DNA of 64,000 bases from Gnetum montanum (lineage: Eukaryota; Streptophyta; Gnetopsida; Gnetales; Gnetaceae). Position numbers and translations under genes: made by a program. The DNA lies in assembly GCA_015680685.1 (NCBI GenBank), contig MNCI01026214.1, positions 2,494 through 66,493 on the forward strand, in the 5' to 3' direction. Of the stretch, positions 11,480 through 20,714 are shown in pieces. The notes beneath the pieces were generated by a model. It was not told the origin of the DNA. It ran no database searches and saw only the letters and a list, made by a program, of their open reading frames with translations. The number at the start of each line of letters is the position of its first letter. Positions within the stretch are counted from its first letter, which is position 1.

Positions 11480-12240
11480 TATGAGGGTGCTTAATATACA
11501 ATCAGTTAACCAACCAAGTAGGTCAGAACCACGATCAAAGAAAAGATCCTTCTTCCAACCTCACAGTCCATCAAAGTCCTTAGACACATTAGTGGTTAGT
11601 AACCTTGCTCCTCCACCTTCCTCTATCTCACCTTTATCCAAGTCCCCTTCAAACCAAAATCTCTCTCAAATCCATACTGTAATGTTGACCCATGTTGTAT
11701 TTGATTGGATTCAAATTGGTAACCTACCTAGAAAGTTAACTAATCCTAGGAGTCCCCTAGTATATTTGCAAATTATTGGGAATGAGCCTTCCAAAGCTCT
11801 TCTTGACTCTGGTTCTGGTGTTAATCTAATCTTGCATGAGATGTACATGATGTGAAATCTTCCTCCCTTGAAGAAGAGCAACATCTGACTAGAATTGGCA
11901 AACCAGTCCATCACTATTCCATTGGGACTAGTAGAGGACAACATAATCACTGTTTATGGGTGATCATATCCTGTTGACTTCCTAATAATCAAGGTGAAGA
12001 ACTATAAGGGGGACTTCCCAATTATCATGGGAAGGACGTGGTTAAGCATCATTGATGCCAAAATGGGCATTAGAGATCTTTTTTTAGAGATATCTAAAGA
12101 AAATAAATTTGGAAAGATCAAGAAGAAGAGGGTTCCATGTATCGCGTATAGCAATTCAAGGTGCCATTATGTGCAGAAGTTATGGTCACTGAAGGGAACA
12201 TCTATCTCTACATGTAAGTAGTCCACAAAACAAGAAGGAA
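11480..12240 (+). pseudogene. Protease region of the complete Athila-like element (decayed)
   Basis: An open stretch (11481-11855) ends with KALLDSGSGVNLILHEMY, the retroviral-type aspartic protease active site (D-S-G) in the Athila-style ALLDxGxxxNLI context. A second conserved strand, FPIIMGRTWLS, lies at 12016-12050 and corresponds to the usual I-L-G-R-x-W. The proline/serine-rich stretch before it is a linker. In-frame stops separate the two halves. Confidence 0.75.
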
Positions 12241-12587
12241 CCCAGTGGCTAACAACTAATTCTAGTAGTAGTACATTGTACATGGAACCTACTGAGGGCC
12301 TAACATGTGAATATGTTGCAAGTATGGATGAACTCAAGCAAGTTCATCACTAGCTCTCCAAGGGAGTAAATGATGATATCAATTGGGGAGAGTTAGATAT
12401 TCCTAACAATTTCAAACAAGAACCCCTTGAATTAAAGACACCACCAGCCAGAATGGAGTATATGTTCTTGAAAAATGAAAGGTCGGTCATTATTAATGCC
12501 AAGCTTACTATAGAAAAAAAGAAGATATTGATGAAGGTTATGGAAAAATGGTTAGTAGCCTTTGCCTGGTCATATTCTGAGCTCACT

Positions 12588-12612
12588 NNNNNNNNNNNNN
12601 NNNNNNNNNNNN
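12588..12612. other. Assembly gap (25 N)
   Basis: A run of N within the protease-RT linker of the Athila-like element. The true length is unknown. Confidence 1.
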
Positions 12613-12629
12613 GGTCAGTCCACTTGTGA

Positions 12630-13180
12630 TTGTGCCTAAGAAAGGAGGCAAATGGTGAGTGTGCATCGACTTCCAACTACTTAATATGATAACTTTCAAA
12701 TATCATTTTCCATTGCTTTTTGTCGACCAAGTGTTGGACACCATTTCTAGGCATAGCTATTATAGCTTTCTAGATGGTTATAGTGGCTATAACCAAATCT
12801 GAATTGCACTAGAGGACCAAGCGAAGATGACTTTCACAAGTCCTTAGGGGACTTTTTCTTATCGTCAAATGCCATTCAGTCTATGTAATGTCCTAGCTAC
12901 ATTTCAACAACTAGTCCTTAGCATTTTCCAACAACAAATTGGTAGTGGGGTAGAGGTCTTTATGGATGACTTTTCTACCTATGAAGCTACATTCGAGCAA
13001 GTCCTAGACCATCTTGATAAAGTGTTGAGAAGATATCTCAAAATAAACCTCTAGCTCAATTGGAAAAAGAGCCATCTTATGGTCCAGGAAAGCATAGTCT
13101 TGGGGCACTATATCTCAAAAGTAGGAATCAAGGTGAACCCTAAAAAAATAAAGGTCATCCAAGGAATAACTCATCAATCA
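12630..13180 (+). pseudogene. Reverse transcriptase of the complete Athila-like element (decayed)
   Basis: Motifs in order: VSPLVIVPKKGGKW, then IDFQLLNM, then SFLDGYSGYNQI, then MPFSLCNVLATFQQ (usual MPFGLCNAPATFQR), then the catalytic VEVFMDDFS near 12950-12975. ESIVLGHYISKVGIKVNPKK leads into the connection. FMDD with VEVF before it is typical of Athila. Stops are TAG or TGA where the family has Trp, Gln or Arg. Confidence 0.85.
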
Positions 13181-13780
13181 GAAACTATTAAATAAGTGCA
13201 GTCATTCCTTGGTCATACTAACTATTACTAGTGCTTCATTGAGAATTTCTTCAAAATCTCCAAGCCATTGATTGACTTAACAAAGAAAGATGCATCATTT
13301 TTCTAGACCCCTGCATGTGAAATAGCATTTCAACAACTAAAGCAGAAGCTTGTTGAAGCCCCAATTTTACAAGCACCTGATTAGTCTAGGTCATTTCATG
13401 TGATGACTGATGCATCAAATTATGCTTTAGGAGCAATGCTTACATATTTGGATGATCAAAAACATCCATATTACATTAAATACGTAAGCCAAAGTATCAC
13501 ACATGCACAGCTAAACTACACCACCACAAAAAAGGAGTTAATGGTAGTGGTCTTTGCATTAGAAAAGTTCAAGCACTGTGTGCTTGGCTATAAAGTGTTC
13601 ATGCACATAGATCATAGCACCATATGATTTTTAATGAATAAACCAATGGTGAGCCCCCATGTTATATGGTGGCTCATGATTTTGCAAAAGTTTGATCTCA
13701 CAATGGTAGATCGAAAGGGTGTGGAAAACATGGTCGTTGATCATTTATCACGACTAAGATGCTACTTATTTGATTAGTTT
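13181..13780 (+). pseudogene. RT connection and RNase H of the complete Athila-like element
   Basis: LGHTNYY, one stop and CFIENFFKISKPLI opens the connection, with TAG where Gln or Arg is expected. FHVMTDASNYALGAMLTYLD carries the first RNase H aspartate. ITHAQLNYTTTKKELMVVV follows with the conserved Glu, then VFMHIDHSTI with the next Asp, and VENMVVDHLSR at the end. Homologous to the antisense copy at ~32960-33400. Confidence 0.8.
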
Positions 13781-13799
13781 CTTGACAAATATCTCCTTG

Positions 13800-15185
13800 C
13801 AAGGGCTATTAATGCACAAAATTCCCAATGAACCAAAATGGTATGACATCATCCTCACTTATCTGCTGAACCAAGAAGTACCAAAAGGGCTAAACATCCA
13901 AAAGAAACAATAGTTTCTTCACTAGGTTAATCATTTCATGGAAATCAATAGGAATCTTTACAAAGTATGTCTCGATAGCTTGGTACACTAGTGTGTCCCT
14001 AACACAGATCAACTGCATGCTCTCTGGGATGCTCATGAGGGTCCTTGTGGGGGCCATTATGCAGGGAGATGCACAACCATCAAAATCCTCATGGTGGGAT
14101 ATTACTGACGAACAATCTTCAGGGATGCACACTAATTCATCTACACTTGTGATCATTGACAAAGGGATGGTGGAATGATAACTCAAATGGAGGGGCCATA
14201 GCAATGGATTCAACCTCTTAAGTGATTCAATATTTGGGGCATTGACTTTATGGGTCCCATCACACCTTTGTTAAATGGAAAGGCATATATAATAATTGCA
14301 ATTAACTATTACACTAAGTGGGTAGAAGTAGTAATTGTCATCGACTATACACCCACTACTACTGCTCGATTTGTACAATAGAATATCATAAATAGGTTTG
14401 GTGTGCTTCGTGCGTTAACTTCTAAAAATGGAACTCATTTTACAAGTGCCACTTTCTGAAAACTTATGTAGCACTTGGGGGTTGAGCACAAACTCACAAA
14501 ACCTTATCATCCTCAAGCCAATGGTTAAGTTGAGGTCACTAATTGAGATATTACAAAAATTCTAACATGTACTATTAGAAAATACTGAAGGGATTAGAGC
14601 ACCAAATTAAATGACGCCCTTTGGGCCTATTACACCACATGGAAGCTTCCCATAGGTTATTCTCCCTATGAGCTCGTGTACAAAAAACTACCAACACTAC
14701 CCATCCAATCCGAGCTTTGTACACTCTATACAACCTATGACCTTGACCTAGATCTAAGTCTAACATAGAAAGAACAATTAATGAACGTCAACTTGCTAGA
14801 TGAAAATTGGTTAATGGCCCTTTCATTAATGAAATGCATAAGGCATTCAACAAGAAATGCCATGACCTCAAAATAAGGAAAGTCAAGTTTCAACCAGGAG
14901 ACAAGGTTCTCTATTGGAATCCTACACCTGTACCTCAACAAACCAAATTTCAAACATTGTGGAAAGGATCTTAAATTATTGATGAGACTTTTCCATCTGG
15001 GACCATGATTATCTATAAACTTAATAGCCCATTTAAGAAACAATTAGTCAACACCCAACAAGTGAAACCTTTCCATGAGCCCAAACCAACTAACTCAATA
15101 GAGACCTCACTAGATGAACAACCACACTCAATCTTTCGAATCTCCCCTTTCCAACTTAGTCATGGAGGAGATGGCCATCCATACT
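13800..15185 (+). pseudogene. Integrase of the complete Athila-like element (decayed)
   Basis: The core (14222-14540) reads WGIDFMGPITPLLNGKAYI, then NYYTKWVEV, then an S-K-N-G-T-H-F-T-S strand where D-N-G-x-H-F is expected, then GVEHKLTKPYHPQANG, ending just before the glutamate of the DD35E site. The first catalytic Asp is kept in IDFMGP. The zinc-binding part before it is frame-shifted, and a C-terminal DNA-binding part (RKVKFQPGDKVLYWNP) is readable near 14877-14925. Many stops. It would have joined element DNA to the chromosome. Confidence 0.8.
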
Positions 15186-15849
15186 AACACTTTATGTGGT
15201 TCCTCTATCTTTTGACTTTTTTTGTTTTACACATTTTTGGTTTTACAAATTTTTGTTTTCATATTATTTGTTTTACATCTTTTTTTCTTTCAGGTTACTG
15301 ATCTTTTCTAAGTTTTTATTTTATACCATCGTTAGTATATCTAATATTTCTTGAATACTCTTTTACTTTCTTTTATATTTTCTTATGTTTGGTGTGATTC
15401 TCTACTCTTTTTGCTAATAAATATGATAGGTACAATGGTAATGTGCTACTTGATGATGGTATGTTTCATCTGTAACTTGATTGTTGATGTCTAGTTTCTG
15501 ACTTTGAATGTCGTTATTGACAATTGGGACATGGTTTCTTTTCGTGTAATAGGCAGTGAGTCCACATCATCCACCCATCCACATACTCTATGGTTTGCCT
15601 TGTTTTGGAAACATGCAGGCCCTTTTTCATTAATGCAACCTTAATAAATTGGTGACTTGTGTAGTTTTCGGAATTGAAAAGGAATCAAAGGTTTAGACAG
15701 GGTGTGGCTTCAAAGGAATGCAGTATTCTTCATGCTTTTCCATTTTCCTATGTGCAGGAGTGTTCTTGTGAGTGTCTCACTATTTTGTGTCATTCCATAA
15801 TAAGAAGTTGAATAAGTCCTTGCATGGTGTGGTCCTCATCAAAATAAAG

Positions 15850-15880
<31 letters not shown>

Positions 15881-16781
15881 GGATTCAAAGCACACCCCTT
15901 GGACAAAATAAATGTGAAAATGCATGGGTCTTTGCATAGTGTGGTTTCCATTCAGAAAAATAATAATATGGGAATACAAAGCACACCCCTTAGACCAAAT
16001 AAAAGGGCTACAAGCATTGGTTATGGGACTTGTCTTGTCTCCTCTAACTAAGGCCCTTTCTTACTTTCTACTTTCTCTCAAATTTGGAATGGTCGTTATT
16101 TTATGGGAGCATTCTTGTGTCTTAGGGGATGGACTAGTCTTAGAATGTTGATGTGAAGTCACTGAAAGTGGTTGGTTTTGGTCTAGACTAAGGATGGACG
16201 CTACTGAGTCATTTAATCATGAACTCCACAAGGGACTTCATATGACCATAATGAGGAACTCCATTTCATTCTCTTTCTCATCCATCTATGATTTTTATGC
16301 CTCACCTCTCTACTGGTTTCATGTTTTGATTCGATGTTTTGATTTGATGTGTTGGGTTTCTCAGTTAGTTACTTTTGGGTTTTTTGTATGTAACCTTCTA
16401 TAACCATTAATCATTCATGGTGTCCACGAGCTCCTTGGTTTGAAGTTATGCAAGGGCATAAAAGGCCTACGCCTGCTTTGGGGAGGACCCACTTGCATAT
16501 CTTTTGGTTTGGTTAAGTTAAGTTCTTTAACCTTAGACATTTTTTACAATTGAATTCTTTTTATTTACACCATCGATGCCATCCAATTGTACGCATCTTC
16601 ATAACTATTTTTAGTGAATTCCTTCTTTTTATTATTGTGAATTTCTATAATATTCCTTGTGTTAAGCTCTTTTTGAACTTTATGGATCGCTTCTCTTACT
16701 TAACCCATTCATCAGTCTTCCCACTAACATTATCAAGCAACCAATCTACCACAATCACACCTTAGCTAGATAAAATCACTA
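15186..16781 (+). other. 3' spacer of the Athila-like element, with (AG)n run
   Basis: No env-like domain is recognisable in this stretch between integrase and the 3' LTR. Parts of it are conserved in the antisense element at 30290-31630: the TTATGCAAGGGCATAA block at ~16440 and the GTGTGGTTTCCAT block at ~15940 both have counterparts. A perfect AG microsatellite of about 14 repeats lies at 15849-15877. Confidence 0.65.
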
Positions 16782-17204
16782 ATGATACAAGGTATTTGGC
16801 CACTATGTGTTGCACTTTATATACTAATCCTTGATTTTGTTGTGATTGCAGTGGGGAGCATGGACTGTAAGCGGGACTATCTTCACCAAGGAGGATGCAA
16901 CAATATCACTCACGGGAGATTGTTCATGACCGCTAAATCTCTTCTACCTCTCCCTCATTCTTCTGTTACTAAAAGGGGTTGGATGCCCATTGGATCCAAG
17001 AGTGTTCTTTCCTGTTGTCATGAACAACCAATTCTGTACACAATTGTAATAATGTATGCTCAAGCACTTCTGTATTTTTCTATTTTCTTTGTGTCACTCT
17101 ACATGTCAGTCAAACATTCCATACCTCCTAATATATTTTGTAACAGACTTGTCCCTCTTTTTCTGTACTTGAGGATGAGTTTTTATTTAGTCGCAGGGGT
17201 ATGA
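16782..17204 (+). CDS. Conserved 140-codon frame with hydrophobic segments at the element 3' end
   Basis: I do not recognise this protein. It is an open frame of 140 codons ending at the 3' LTR border. The N-terminal third is hydrophobic (LCVALYILILDFVVIAVG), the middle is Cys/Ser-rich and polar, and the C-terminal half has a long apolar stretch (about residues 85-110). A partial copy at 949-1266 keeps the same frame over about 75 codons despite many base differences. It lies where Athila elements of flowering plants carry an env-like ORF, so a degenerate membrane protein is possible. It could also be an open frame by chance. Confidence 0.3.
   Translation: MIQGIWPLCVALYILILDFVVIAVGSMDCKRDYLHQGGCNNITHGRLFMTAKSLLPLPHSSVTKRGWMPIGSKSVLSCCHEQPILYTIVIMYAQALLYFSIFFVSLYMSVKHSIPPNIFCNRLVPLFLYLRMSFYLVAGV
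17190..17201 (+). promoter_or_regulatory. Purine-rich tract before the 3' LTR
   Basis: GTCGCAGGGGTA directly precedes the LTR start TGATGAAT. The same GGGGTA or GAGGGTA ending precedes the LTRs at 1351 and (minus) 26395. This is the expected site of plus-strand DNA priming. Confidence 0.6.
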
Positions 17205-18056
17205 TGAATCATGTTTTTCATAAGCTCCCATATCGAAGTGGCCGCGATATCAGGTATATGATATCGTGACCCAAGATGTGATATCGGGCATTTGATATCG
17301 TAGGGTTACTCCCCGGCCTATAAATACAGCCCTTGGGCACATGATTCAGGAGTAGTTTTTGCAATCAAGTAGCGAAACTCTTGCATTTTGTTCATTTGAG
17401 AGTTAGAATATTTTCCAAGTGCCCGCAATAGGAGGTCTAAGTGTGATTGGATCTTTATTCAAGCATTGATGTACCTGAACACACCATTGTGTTAGCAATA
17501 AAGACAAGTTCTTTAATTCATCCTTGCAACACTTGACACTTTCTTCCTTTATGCATTTACATATCATGATTTTATGCAATTTACATTAATGTTATTCTTG
17601 CAGCAATTATTTTGATTAATTAAGAAACTCATTAAAATACACAAGCACGACCCCTTCGAACATACATGTGACACTTGGTAGCTCAAAAACGGTTACTGTT
17701 TGACAACCCAATAGTGTTTACACAAAGTTCAAGATGTGTTTGGAAAATGGGGATGGTTACTTGTGTTGGGCTAGATTAGTTAATAGTTTACTTAACACTT
17801 AATTACTCTCATTTTTATTCTTGTTCTAGGTGAGCAAATTCATAAAACACAAAATAATAAAAATCTTACGCCTCAGTCACACTTAACCATACAATTGCAT
17901 TTCACAAGTGGGATTGGGAAGACAAAGAATGGACAACATGCACTCACCATTTAGCTCTAGCATACTTGGTAATTAAAGTTTGTGGAATTCGACCGGATTG
18001 CACATGAACGCTTGTAATTCATATGGTTGGGCGTAGGGGTACCTCACCACTCATCA
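17202..18056 (+). repeat. 3' LTR of the complete Athila-like element
   Basis: Collinear with 8170-9038 from TGATGAATCATG to CACTCATCA, with substitutions and small gaps throughout. TATAAATACAG lies at ~17319. The target duplication GTTGT follows at 18057-18061. Confidence 0.9.
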
Positions 18057-18061
18057 GTTGT
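18057..18061. repeat. Target-site duplication GTTGT, right copy
   Basis: Exact repeat of 8165-8169. Sequence resumes in element A from here. Confidence 0.9.
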
Positions 18062-18128
18062 AAATAGAAATCTCATGGACTAACATCCAATTCCACAAAC
18101 ATCTGTCAAATCCTAGTAAGAAAATCAT

Positions 18129-18140
18129 GATTTGGTACCA
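18129..18140 (-). promoter_or_regulatory. Primer binding site of element A (tRNA-Met type, decayed)
   Basis: Minus strand TGGTACCAAATC compares with the usual TGGTATCAGAGC. It follows an LTR end ACATTGTTACA, which matches the LTR end of element B (ACGTTGTTACA) at 22148-22158. Confidence 0.55.
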
Positions 18141-18216
18141 TTTGTAACAATGTTAACCTGAAACATTGTTCGACACCACTTGAGTCCCTTAAACTAGTTC
18201 AAATTTTGTAAAATAA

Positions 18217-18294
18217 ATTAGTATGCCTTAATACTCATCAAGCTTGAAATACATGATTAGTATGCCTTAATACTCATCAAGCTTGAAATACATG
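18217..18294. repeat. Perfect 39-bp tandem duplication
   Basis: The unit starting ATTAGTATGCCTTAATACTC occurs twice head to tail (18217-18255 and 18256-18294) with no difference. It lies inside the element A 5' LTR and is clearly younger than that LTR. Confidence 0.9.
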
Positions 18295-18337
18295 CTAACA
18301 AATAACTTGTCAAAGTCCTAGGAATTAATCATAAAAC

Positions 18338-18418
18338 CTTAGCAATGTACAAATCATCATCATAATCATCCTAGCCTTATACCAATAAAATGGGGTTGGC
18401 TCTTAGCAATGTGCAAAT
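18338..18418 (-). mobile_element. Ultra-short RTE LINE insertion with 17-bp target duplication
   Basis: CTTAGCAATGTACAAAT (18338-18354) is repeated with one difference at 18402-18418. Between them (18355-18401) are 47 bp that on the minus strand read AGCCAACCCCATTTTATTGG, then TATAAGGCTAGG and an ATGATTATGATGATG tail. This is the plant RTE 3'-end signature also seen at ~3137-3190. It is a nearly fully 5'-truncated LINE copy. Confidence 0.85.
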
Positions 18419-18650
18419 ATGTTTGATAAAACCATAATAAGCTAATTAGTCACTACCTTATTCCACTCACATGGACACCATGGGGATTATTAGTGGAACA
18501 CTTTATATTTATCACTACATAGTTGTTGGTGTGATGCTCATACCGATGCATACAATGTTCTATAAACATGTCCCATGTTATACCTAAAGCTAAACCCCAA
18601 TGTAGAGTTGAACAAGGAAACCCTCCCCGGCAAGGTCTAACCCGCTCAAC

Positions 18651-19332
18651 TCTTGCATGGAAGTACCATGCCTGAGGACCATCCGAACCATTGGGAGGGG
18701 TGGCCGGCCGTCGCCAACTCTAGGACCCGTCGTACATTAGGGGTGTTTTTGACGTATAGAGTCGTCGCATATATTGATCTGCGCTTGGGAAAACCCGCAC
18801 GCATGCGAGCGTTTGAAACGCCGGGGCCGGCGCCAGAGTCGAAGCGCGATGGGCAAATGCTCAACGGCCGTGGCGTAAAAGGCATTATGCGTTGTCATGG
18901 TTTCAGTTGCAAAAGCCAACGCAAGGTTCAACTAGGATAGGATTTTAGACGCAGAAGCGCACGGGTTCCTTTGTGTTTCGGATCGGAAACCCCAATTTTC
19001 AATTTCATTATCAGGTACGCGGCAGACGCCGTTTTCAAAGCTTAAAAGCCGGTTGTCCGTCTGCTCCTTGTCGCATATTTTGTTGGATTCTTCACGCAAA
19101 GTCTCGTGGCATTTCGCAAGGAGCGTCAGAGCTGTGTTGGTTCTTTGAATATACGAGACATTCGATGGGCGATGTAGCTTACCAGCCACGCCTGTCCAGA
19201 CCTTCGAATGTCGGAGCTGTAAAGCAGTAAATTATGGTACCAATAAATCGAAACGGATCTTCTAACCGCCCTGTTTTTTCGAGATCTGTGGTTGCTTAGA
19301 ACCGAAGCGAAAGCCGAAGATTTAGGGGTGGG
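18651..19332 (+). promoter_or_regulatory. CpG-rich upstream region of the F-box gene
   Basis: GC content and CpG frequency rise abruptly at about 18600-18660 and stay high into the coding exon, in contrast to the CpG-poor elements on both sides. I see no clear TATA box. The short frames on both strands (18646-19230) have no known domain, and I take them as side effects of base composition. The region should hold the promoter and 5' leader of the gene. Confidence 0.5.
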
Positions 19333-20714
19333 ATGGAAGAAGGAGGAGGAGGAGGAGGCGGCATGTTGCACTCGCAGTGGAGTGGCAAGCGGGAGGACGA
19401 GGGCGAGGGCGAGGGCGAGGGATCGCACTGGCCTTGGCTTTTGTGTGAGATGTGTGAAGATGCTAGGGATCACTTCGATCGTCTGCCAAACTCGGTGGTA
19501 CTCATCATATTCAACAGACTCGCAGACATCAAGGCGCTGGGGCGCTGTGCTGCTGTGTCAAAGCGCTTCAATTCGCTGGTGCCGCAGGTCACGGATGTCA
19601 TTGTGAAGGTGGATTGCGTGATTTCGTCCCCTAGCGCCGGAGGCGACACCGCCAGCGGCAGCGGCGGCGGCGGCGGAGGAAATCGTTTTGGGCGGGGATT
19701 TATCGGGGCGCTGACGAAGTTTGTGGTTTGCGGCATCATGAGACCGTTGCAGTCGATGCTAGGGTTTCTGTCTGAGGCGCAGGCGCAGGCGCAGGCGGCA
19801 AGGAAGGGTTTGGCGTCGACGGAGGCGTCGCACCACTCGCCGGGAGAGGTGCTTCGGAGCTTCAGGGAGATCCGGCAGCTAACGATCGAGTTGCCGGGCG
19901 GTGAGCTTAGCGTGGACCGTGGCGTGCTGCTGCGCTGGTGTGCCGAGTTCGGCAGCACTCTTGACAGCTGCGTTATCTTGGGCGCCACGTCCTGCTCTGA
20001 CAGCCCTAGCCCTAGCCCTAGCCCTAGCCCTAGCCCTAGCCCTAGCCGTGGCCGTGGCCGTGGCCGTGGCTCTGGTCTGCTGGAGGCATCTTCCTCGCAC
20101 GCCCTTTCCGTGAGTGATATTGGCCTGCCAGAGACGTTTTACACCAACGGTGGTCTGAAGCTGCGCGTGGTGTGGACCATCAGTTCGCTGATCGCAGCGT
20201 CGGCGCGCCACTTTCTGCTGCAGCAGATTGTGGCGGACCATCCAACCCTGCGCAGCCTTGTACTCACTGACGCCGACGGGCAGGGTGTCCTGCGCATGGG
20301 CGAGCAGCAGCTCAATGATTTTCGCAACACGCCGCTTGCCCCCTCTGCTTCTGCTAATCGCACACAGGTACATACGTTGCCTTCGTATTCTGCAAATTTT
20401 AATACATGACATCAGATTTGGTGTTTTGATATGTTTAGTTTCTTTCTATTCTATGATATTGTTCCCTCTGTTTCTGGAATAATGTATTGCAGGTTCCAGC
20501 CTTAAACATGAAGCTCTGGTATGCACCTACTCTTGATATTCCGGGTATCGGACGGATGGAAGGTGCCACTCTTGTATCAATCAGGCCTAGTGATCAGCCT
20601 ACAAAGAAGGACACAGAGGGCTCTGTTTTTGGAGCCTTTGGTGAACCCTATGGTACAGCTGCTAAGGAGATGTTGAAGAAGAGAACATACCTCTTGGAAA
20701 TGAATTCTTTTTAA
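19333..20714 (+). CDS. F-box protein, At5g46170/At4g18380 type (two exons)
   Basis: Predicted 418-aa protein from exon 1 (19333-20367) and exon 2 (20493-20714). The F-box is at residues ~46-86 (HFDRLPNSVVLIIFNRLADI, ending SLVPQV). Family blocks follow: VLRSFREIRQLTIELPGGEL, EFGSTLDSCVILGA, ETFYTNGGLKLRVVWTISSL, LRSLVLTDADGQGVL, VPALNMKLWYAP, GATLVSIRPS and the C-terminal KKRTYLLEMNSF. By family knowledge it is the substrate-recognition subunit of an SCF (SKP1-Cullin1) ubiquitin ligase; the substrate is unknown. Low-complexity insertions (Gly-rich 4-10 and ~107-119, EG, AQ, SP and RG repeats) make it slightly longer than its relatives. The start at 19333 is the first in-frame Met; Met-11 or Met-40 would also keep the F-box. 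The frame is clean and CpG-rich, unlike everything around it, so I consider it functional. Confidence 0.93.
20004..20071 (+). repeat. Coding hexanucleotide repeat in the F-box gene
   Basis: AGCCCT is repeated about eight times, followed by CCGTGG about four times. It encodes a Ser-Pro run (residues ~224-238) then an Arg-Gly run (~239-246), between the EFGSTLD and TFYTNGG blocks. The six-base unit keeps the frame when it changes length. It resembles a telomere repeat in base order but is not the plant CCCTAAA. Confidence 0.9.
20368..20492 (+). other. Intron of the F-box gene (125 bp)
   Basis: The donor is CACACAG/GTACAT and the acceptor is TATTGCAG/GTTCCAG. Joining gives ANRTQ-VPALNM, matching the unbroken family sequence RTxVPALNM, and keeps the frame. 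The intron is T-rich. The unspliced frame stops at 20409. Confidence 0.88.

Larger units (their letters stand above)
8170..18056 (+). mobile_element. Complete Athila-like Ty3/gypsy element (9,887 bp), decayed
   Basis: The element has two LTRs (869 and 855 bp) with inverted ends TGATGA...TCATCA, a 5-bp target duplication GTTGT, a tRNA-Asp-type primer site, gag, protease, RT, RNase H and integrase in that order, a ~2-kb 3' spacer and a purine-rich tract before the 3' LTR. The RT motif VEVFMDDFS and the Asp primer site point to the Athila branch of Ty3/gypsy (established lineage traits). The frames are closed by many TAG/TGA codons, so it is structurally whole but cannot make its proteins. The two LTRs are clearly diverged, so the insertion is old. 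Confidence 0.9.
18141..18650 (-). mobile_element. 5' LTR of element A (antisense, decayed)
   Basis: Its minus strand aligns with the element B LTR: GGTGTCCATGTGAGTGGA is shared (minus ~18482-18465, plus ~21926-21943), as are GTTCAACTCTACATTGGGG (minus ~18614-18596) and GACCTTGCCGGGGAGGG (minus ~18634-18618). The 5' limit towards the F-box gene is not certain. It carries a perfect 39-bp tandem duplication and a tiny RTE insertion. Confidence 0.65.

Noticed and set aside
12350-12676. 108-codon minus frame
   Set aside because: It spans the 25-N gap and lies opposite the Athila-like protease-RT region.
18646-19230. Several open frames on both strands upstream of the F-box gene
   Set aside because: GC-rich DNA has few stops; no conserved motif and mutual overlap on both strands.
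20004-20050. Possible interstitial telomere repeat
   Set aside because: The unit is AGCCCT/CCCTAG, not the plant CCCTAAA, and it is coding and in frame.
19470-20412. Long minus-strand frames opposite the F-box gene
   Set aside because: Shadow frames of a GC-rich exon with repeats; no domain, and the plus strand matches a known family end to end.
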